Part shown: positions 60,947 through 64,000 of the stretch, piece after piece
How the letters are laid out: every line of letters begins with the position of its first letter
How positions within the stretch are numbered: position 1 is the first letter of the stretch
Origin: Bin87 sp965220095
GTDB lineage: Bacteria; Chloroflexota; Dehalococcoidia; Lucifugimonadales; UBA3495
Reading direction: 5' to 3'
DNA length: 64,000 bases
NCBI GenBank assembly: GCA_965220095.1
Contig: OZ244805.1
Coordinates: forward strand, 3,038,001-3,102,000
Translations under genes and position numbers: made by a program
The notes under the pieces: model-generated
The model's input: the letters and a program-made list of their open reading frames with translations, nothing else
Told to the model about the DNA's origin: nothing
The model's database searches: none

Positions 60947-61449
60947 AGGCGTACCCGCCCCACGGCGATGAGGACGCCGCCGCATGTGCTCAATATGGAC
61001 CACAAGCTGATAAATCTAGGGCCCCCCAGCAGAAATAGCGAGATTATCAGCGTAAGGACAACGGTGCCTCCGGCGATGTACATCAAGCCTCGACTACGCT
61101 TGAGGTTGACGGCACGGCTGATGAGTTCGCCGGCTGCGTAGCCAACGGCGATGGGCATCACGACGAAGGCCAGACCCCCGATTTGCGCAACGGCTAACAC
61201 CCAAAGGATTACTCCCAATACCGCGATAACGGCTGCCGCCGCCAATGCGCGGAAATAATTGGTTGGACGCACATCGAATGTGGGTAACGGTTGGGCTCGT
61301 CCGCACTCCCGGCACCTGATACCTACCGGAACCTGTACCAGGCATTGGGTGCACATGGGGCGACGACATTGGCCGCATGACAACCCCGTTGAGACGGTCG
61401 GATGCCAGTGGCACTTGATGGTCTGATTGCCGGTTTGCTGTTCTACCAT
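60943..61449 (-). CDS. B-box-like zinc-finger membrane protein
   Basis: 168 aa. The N-terminus has a Cys/His-rich B-box-type zinc finger: CHWHPTVSTGLSCGQCRRPMC, then CLVQVPVGIRCRECGRAQ. Four hydrophobic helices follow (about 68-88, 91-108, 122-142, 148-165). Such proteins, often rhomboid-associated, are common in Actinobacteria and Chloroflexota with unknown function. Start ATG 61449. Confidence 0.82.
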   Translation of the reverse strand: MVEQQTGNQTIKCHWHPTVSTGLSCGQCRRPMCTQCLVQVPVGIRCRECGRAQPLPTFDVRPTNYFRALAAAAVIAVLGVILWVLAVAQIGGLAFVVMPIAVGYAAGELISRAVNLKRSRGLMYIAGGTVVLTLIISLFLLGGPRFISLWSILSTCGGVLIAVGRVRL

Positions 61450-61519
61450 GCTGGTACGTTCGCTCGCGTGGATCGTGGATTTGGGTGCGGGTGATTATAA
61501 CCCGTCGGGCGTTCCGGGG

Positions 61520-62227
61520 TTACGGATGCGGTGCCTCGGTTCCTTCTGATTGTCTGGATAACCACTGCTGCCGGTCGGAAATATCTCGATCTCTGAACAG
61601 CCGGTTCAGCAAAACTGACCCGGCCGGCACGTCTTTGGGTAGCGGTTCGCCGTTGGCAAGGATTCGCTTTAGGAAAATCAAACCGGCTCCGGCAGCGGCG
61701 TAAACCGCCAACTGCTCCGGCGAAATTATCAGCAACCAATCCGACGGCCAAAGAATACACGCAATTGGCAACACGGTCATCACAACGGCCAACCATTCCG
61801 CAGAGCGCCGAGTCGCCATCCAACCCGCTAGATGTACCGCCAGCGCAGCGGCAAACAGAGTGGGCGACATTGCTAACAATCCCCCGGCCCACACGCCCAC
61901 ACCGCGCCCGCCGGTGAATCTCAAAAACGGCGACCAATTATTGCCTGTTACAGTGAACAACGGCGTTACCGCCAACCCCCATGCCAATCCGTCCGCTCCT
62001 AATAAGTAGTACCCCAGCGCGACCGGCCCCCCGCCACGGGTAAGATCAATGACCACAACTGGCAAGTACCAGAATTTCCCCAGCTGACTGGCCAGGTTAC
62101 TGGCTCCGACATTGCCGCTGCCCTGAGCACGCAGATCGATGCCACGTACTGCTTTTGCCATCAGGTACGTGGTTGGTACGGCGCCCACCAAGTAGGCAGC
62201 GACCCAAAGCACAACCAGGGTCGCCAT
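61520..62227 (-). CDS. plsY: Glycerol-3-phosphate acyltransferase PlsY
   Basis: 235 aa integral membrane acyltransferase using acyl-phosphate to acylate glycerol 3-phosphate. Motif 1 is QGSGNVGASNLA (about 36-47), motif 2 is FLRFTGGRGVGVWAGG, and GNNWSPF precedes it. The middle loop (VVVIDLTRGGGPV) carries the conserved Asp. About 35 residues longer at the C-terminus than typical PlsY (about 200 aa). Start ATG 62227. It lies 54 bp downstream of the PHP gene on the same strand. Confidence 0.93.
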   Translation of the reverse strand: MATLVVLWVAAYLVGAVPTTYLMAKAVRGIDLRAQGSGNVGASNLASQLGKFWYLPVVVIDLTRGGGPVALGYYLLGADGLAWGLAVTPLFTVTGNNWSPFLRFTGGRGVGVWAGGLLAMSPTLFAAALAVHLAGWMATRRSAEWLAVVMTVLPIACILWPSDWLLIISPEQLAVYAAAGAGLIFLKRILANGEPLPKDVPAGSVLLNRLFRDRDISDRQQWLSRQSEGTEAPHP

Positions 62228-62281
62228 CTCTACGGGCCATCCGGACTGCTGATTGTCCCTGAACCCAAAGCCGAGATACGA

Positions 62282-63154
62282 TCAGCGGGTGGCTGCCAAC
62301 CGACGGGCGGCTTCTTCCAGACGCTCAACCGATTCCATCGGTGGGCCGTTTACGCCGGGGAGCGGTTCTTTGGAATGGCCGCTGTGGTGGTAGTCGCTGC
62401 CGCCGCATGGTATCAGGTCGTAGGCCCTCGCCACGTCAGCCAACCAATCGACGGTTGCCTCGTCGTACATGGAGTAATGCACTTCCATGCCGTGTAAGCC
62501 AGCGGCTTTCAACTCTTCAACCGTTTGGATGAGTGATTGTTCAGGTTCGGGTTCATTTCCGCGACGCTCGAACCAGGGGTGGGCGAAAACGGCGACGCCG
62601 CCAACATCGTTCAACAGCTTCACCGCATCTGGGGGCGTTAGTTTGCTACGCTCCACGTAAGCCTTGCCGTTACGCCCCAGATATTCTCGAAACGCGTCTG
62701 AACGTTCTTTGAAATATCCGGCTTCAACCAGGGCGTCGGCGACGTGCGGCCGCCCTACTGAAGCGTCGCCGGCGATTTCCAGCACCCGCTCCCATTCGAT
62801 GTGCATACCGAACTCGGCCAGCTTCTTGACCATCCCCTCGCCGCGGGCCAGCCGACCCTCTCGGAAGGTGACCAGGATATCCTGAAACCCCGGGTCGTTC
62901 ACGTCCATGAAATAACCCAGCATATGCACCTCGCCGCCGGGTACATCGCAACTCAGTTCGATGCCTGGAATCAACCGCATACCCGGAATGGTGTCAACGG
63001 CACGCTGCGCTTCGACCAGGCCGGCGGTGGTGTCGTGGTCGGAAACGGAGATGGTTTGCAGGCCTTTGGATGCGGCTAACTGCACCAGTTCCGTTGGCGT
63101 TAATCGGCCGTCGGACGCGGTGGTGTGCATATGGAGGTCAACGGTGATGGGCAT
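62282..63154 (-). CDS. PHP-domain phosphoesterase
   Basis: 290 aa PHP metallophosphoesterase resembling RNase AM/YciV (3',5'-nucleotide bisphosphate phosphatase). Metal-binding motifs are DLHMHTTASDG (residues 6-16), ISVSDHDTTAG, PGIELSC, GVAVFAHPWF and the late CGGSDYHHSGH. Lies between ymdB and plsY, all on the minus strand, 35 bp from ymdB. Specific substrate is inferred only from family. Confidence 0.9.
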   Translation of the reverse strand: MPITVDLHMHTTASDGRLTPTELVQLAASKGLQTISVSDHDTTAGLVEAQRAVDTIPGMRLIPGIELSCDVPGGEVHMLGYFMDVNDPGFQDILVTFREGRLARGEGMVKKLAEFGMHIEWERVLEIAGDASVGRPHVADALVEAGYFKERSDAFREYLGRNGKAYVERSKLTPPDAVKLLNDVGGVAVFAHPWFERRGNEPEPEQSLIQTVEELKAAGLHGMEVHYSMYDEATVDWLADVARAYDLIPCGGSDYHHSGHSKEPLPGVNGPPMESVERLEEAARRLAATR

Positions 63155-63189
63155 CAGTGCTCCAGGGAGGTTGCGAAGTAGTGCAAGAG

Positions 63190-63963
63190 TTAGTCGACAG
63201 TGCGGTCAATTCTGACTATGTCGACGGCGCGCCCCGAATCGTCGTCAATGTCGATCAGTACCGAGTTTAGGATGCAGGGGCCCTCAGCCGGCTCGAAACG
63301 CTGCGGCAAACCGGTGCGGAATTTTTCCAGCACCGGCGCACGCTCGGTTCCGATAACTGAATCCAGGGGGCCGGTCATGCCCAGGTCGCTGACGTAAGCG
63401 GTGCCGCCGGGCAGGATGCGCGTATCGGCAGTGCCAACGTGGGTGTGAGTGCCTACGACTGCGCTGACGCGGCCATCCAGATACCATCCCAAGCCCTGTT
63501 TCTCCGAGGTGGCTTCGGCGTGAAAATCCACGATTACGAACTTGGGAGGTTGACCTAACGCTTGCTGAGCCTCGTCCAACCTCTGGTCGGCTTCGCGAAA
63601 CGGGCAGTCGATTGGGGGCATGAAGACACGACCCTGCAGGTTCAGCACCATGACATCGCCTTGCATTAACCAACCCCGGCCGGGTGCGCCAAAGTAGTTG
63701 GCCGGACGCAGCAACGGGAATTCGTCGAAGTGGGGCAGGATTTCTTTCTTGTCCCAGATGTGATTGCCTGAAGTCATCACATCCACGCCGGCGTCGAGGA
63801 GTTCCTGGGCCGTTTTGGGGGTTAATCCAAACCCGCCCGCGGTGTTCTCGGCGTTGGCGGTCACCAGGTCGATGTTCAGATCGCGGCGCAGCCCCGGCAG
63901 TAGACGGGCAAGAGCTTGCCGGCCGGGTTTGCCGATTATGTCGCCAATCATCATGACTCGCAT
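63190..63963 (-). CDS. YmdB-family metallophosphoesterase
   Basis: 257 aa TIGR00282-type calcineurin-like phosphoesterase, in Bacillus called YmdB and shown to hydrolyse 2',3'-cAMP. Seen: VMMIGDIIGKPGRQAL with the first metal Asp, NAENTAGGFGLTPKTAQEL, MTSGNHIWDKKEI, IVDFHAEATSEKQ and VVGTHTHVGTADTRIL. Start ATG 63963; the frame is open to 63987 but MRVMMIGDIIG is the family N-terminus. Often next to rny and recA in related genomes. Confidence 0.93.
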   Translation of the reverse strand: MRVMMIGDIIGKPGRQALARLLPGLRRDLNIDLVTANAENTAGGFGLTPKTAQELLDAGVDVMTSGNHIWDKKEILPHFDEFPLLRPANYFGAPGRGWLMQGDVMVLNLQGRVFMPPIDCPFREADQRLDEAQQALGQPPKFVIVDFHAEATSEKQGLGWYLDGRVSAVVGTHTHVGTADTRILPGGTAYVSDLGMTGPLDSVIGTERAPVLEKFRTGLPQRFEPAEGPCILNSVLIDIDDDSGRAVDIVRIDRTVD

Positions 63964-64000
63964 GGTGGTGGTTATCTCCCAAGTCAACAGAGTATTCTTC

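Noticed and set aside
1..64000. CRISPR arrays, rRNA and tRNA genes
   Set aside because: No regularly spaced direct repeats and no cloverleaf or rRNA-like sequence were recognised on reading; a covariance-model scan would be needed to exclude a tRNA fully.

Overview
The window is a GC-rich (about 60%) bacterial chromosome segment with dense housekeeping genes interrupted by accessory islands. The mix of genes points to Chloroflexota, perhaps a SAR202/Dehalococcoidia-like lineage: flavin-dependent luciferase-family oxidoreductases, a TRAP transporter for organic acids, a DUF362 protein, a methylmalonyl-CoA-type carboxyltransferase, a GroEL without GroES, and the recA-recX ... plsY-PHP-ymdB neighbourhood. 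That placement is inferred from gene content; no rRNA or tRNA gene was found.

Layout. 1-0.8 kb: broken 6-TM potassium channel. 0.8-6.4 kb (minus): gltX, glnS, rluD, lspA and an alpha/beta hydrolase. 6.6-9.3 kb (plus): threonine aldolase, isochorismatase-like hydrolase, arrestin-fold protein. 9.3-16.7 kb (minus): rarA, a TPR protein and SF1 helicase that look like one frameshifted gene, a luciferase-family monooxygenase and an acyl-CoA carboxylase beta subunit. 16.9-22.2 kb (plus): folP-folK, groEL, dCTP deaminase/dUTPase-like gene, queG. 22.2-29.4 kb: EVE protein, repeat-rich intergenic DNA, DUF805 protein, a tandem-duplicated secreted alpha/beta hydrolase split by a frameshift, and a decayed IS701-like element. 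29.7-35.6 kb: thiolase-like protein, small membrane protein, YchF-like GTPase, GNAT, VOC protein, larE and larC. 35.6-37.6 kb (minus): a two-gene ATPase + HNH module matching the Septu (PtuA/PtuB) anti-phage system. 37.7-40.1 kb: two IS630-family elements sharing one TA. 40.1-43.4 kb (minus): DUF362, luciferase-family oxidoreductase, SDR. 43.6-57 kb: a TRAP locus broken up by mobile DNA. It holds a two-domain solute-binding lipoprotein, dinB between two related short repeats, a head-to-head IS630 pair, a decayed third binding protein, a fragment of a fourth, a 2.7-kb transposon with passenger genes, then intact dctQ and dctM. 57-64 kb: nucleotidyltransferase, MoxR ATPase, glutaredoxin-like protein, recA, recX, zinc-finger membrane protein, plsY, PHP phosphoesterase, ymdB.

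The most notable items are the Septu-like module with its upstream region cut by an IS, the 2.7-kb transposon with 18-bp terminal inverted repeats, 6-bp target duplication and three passengers, the duplicated and partly decayed TRAP binding-protein array, and several families of short nonautonomous inverted-repeat elements. Many accessory genes carry single-base frameshifts. From the sequence alone I cannot separate true decay from assembly error in those.
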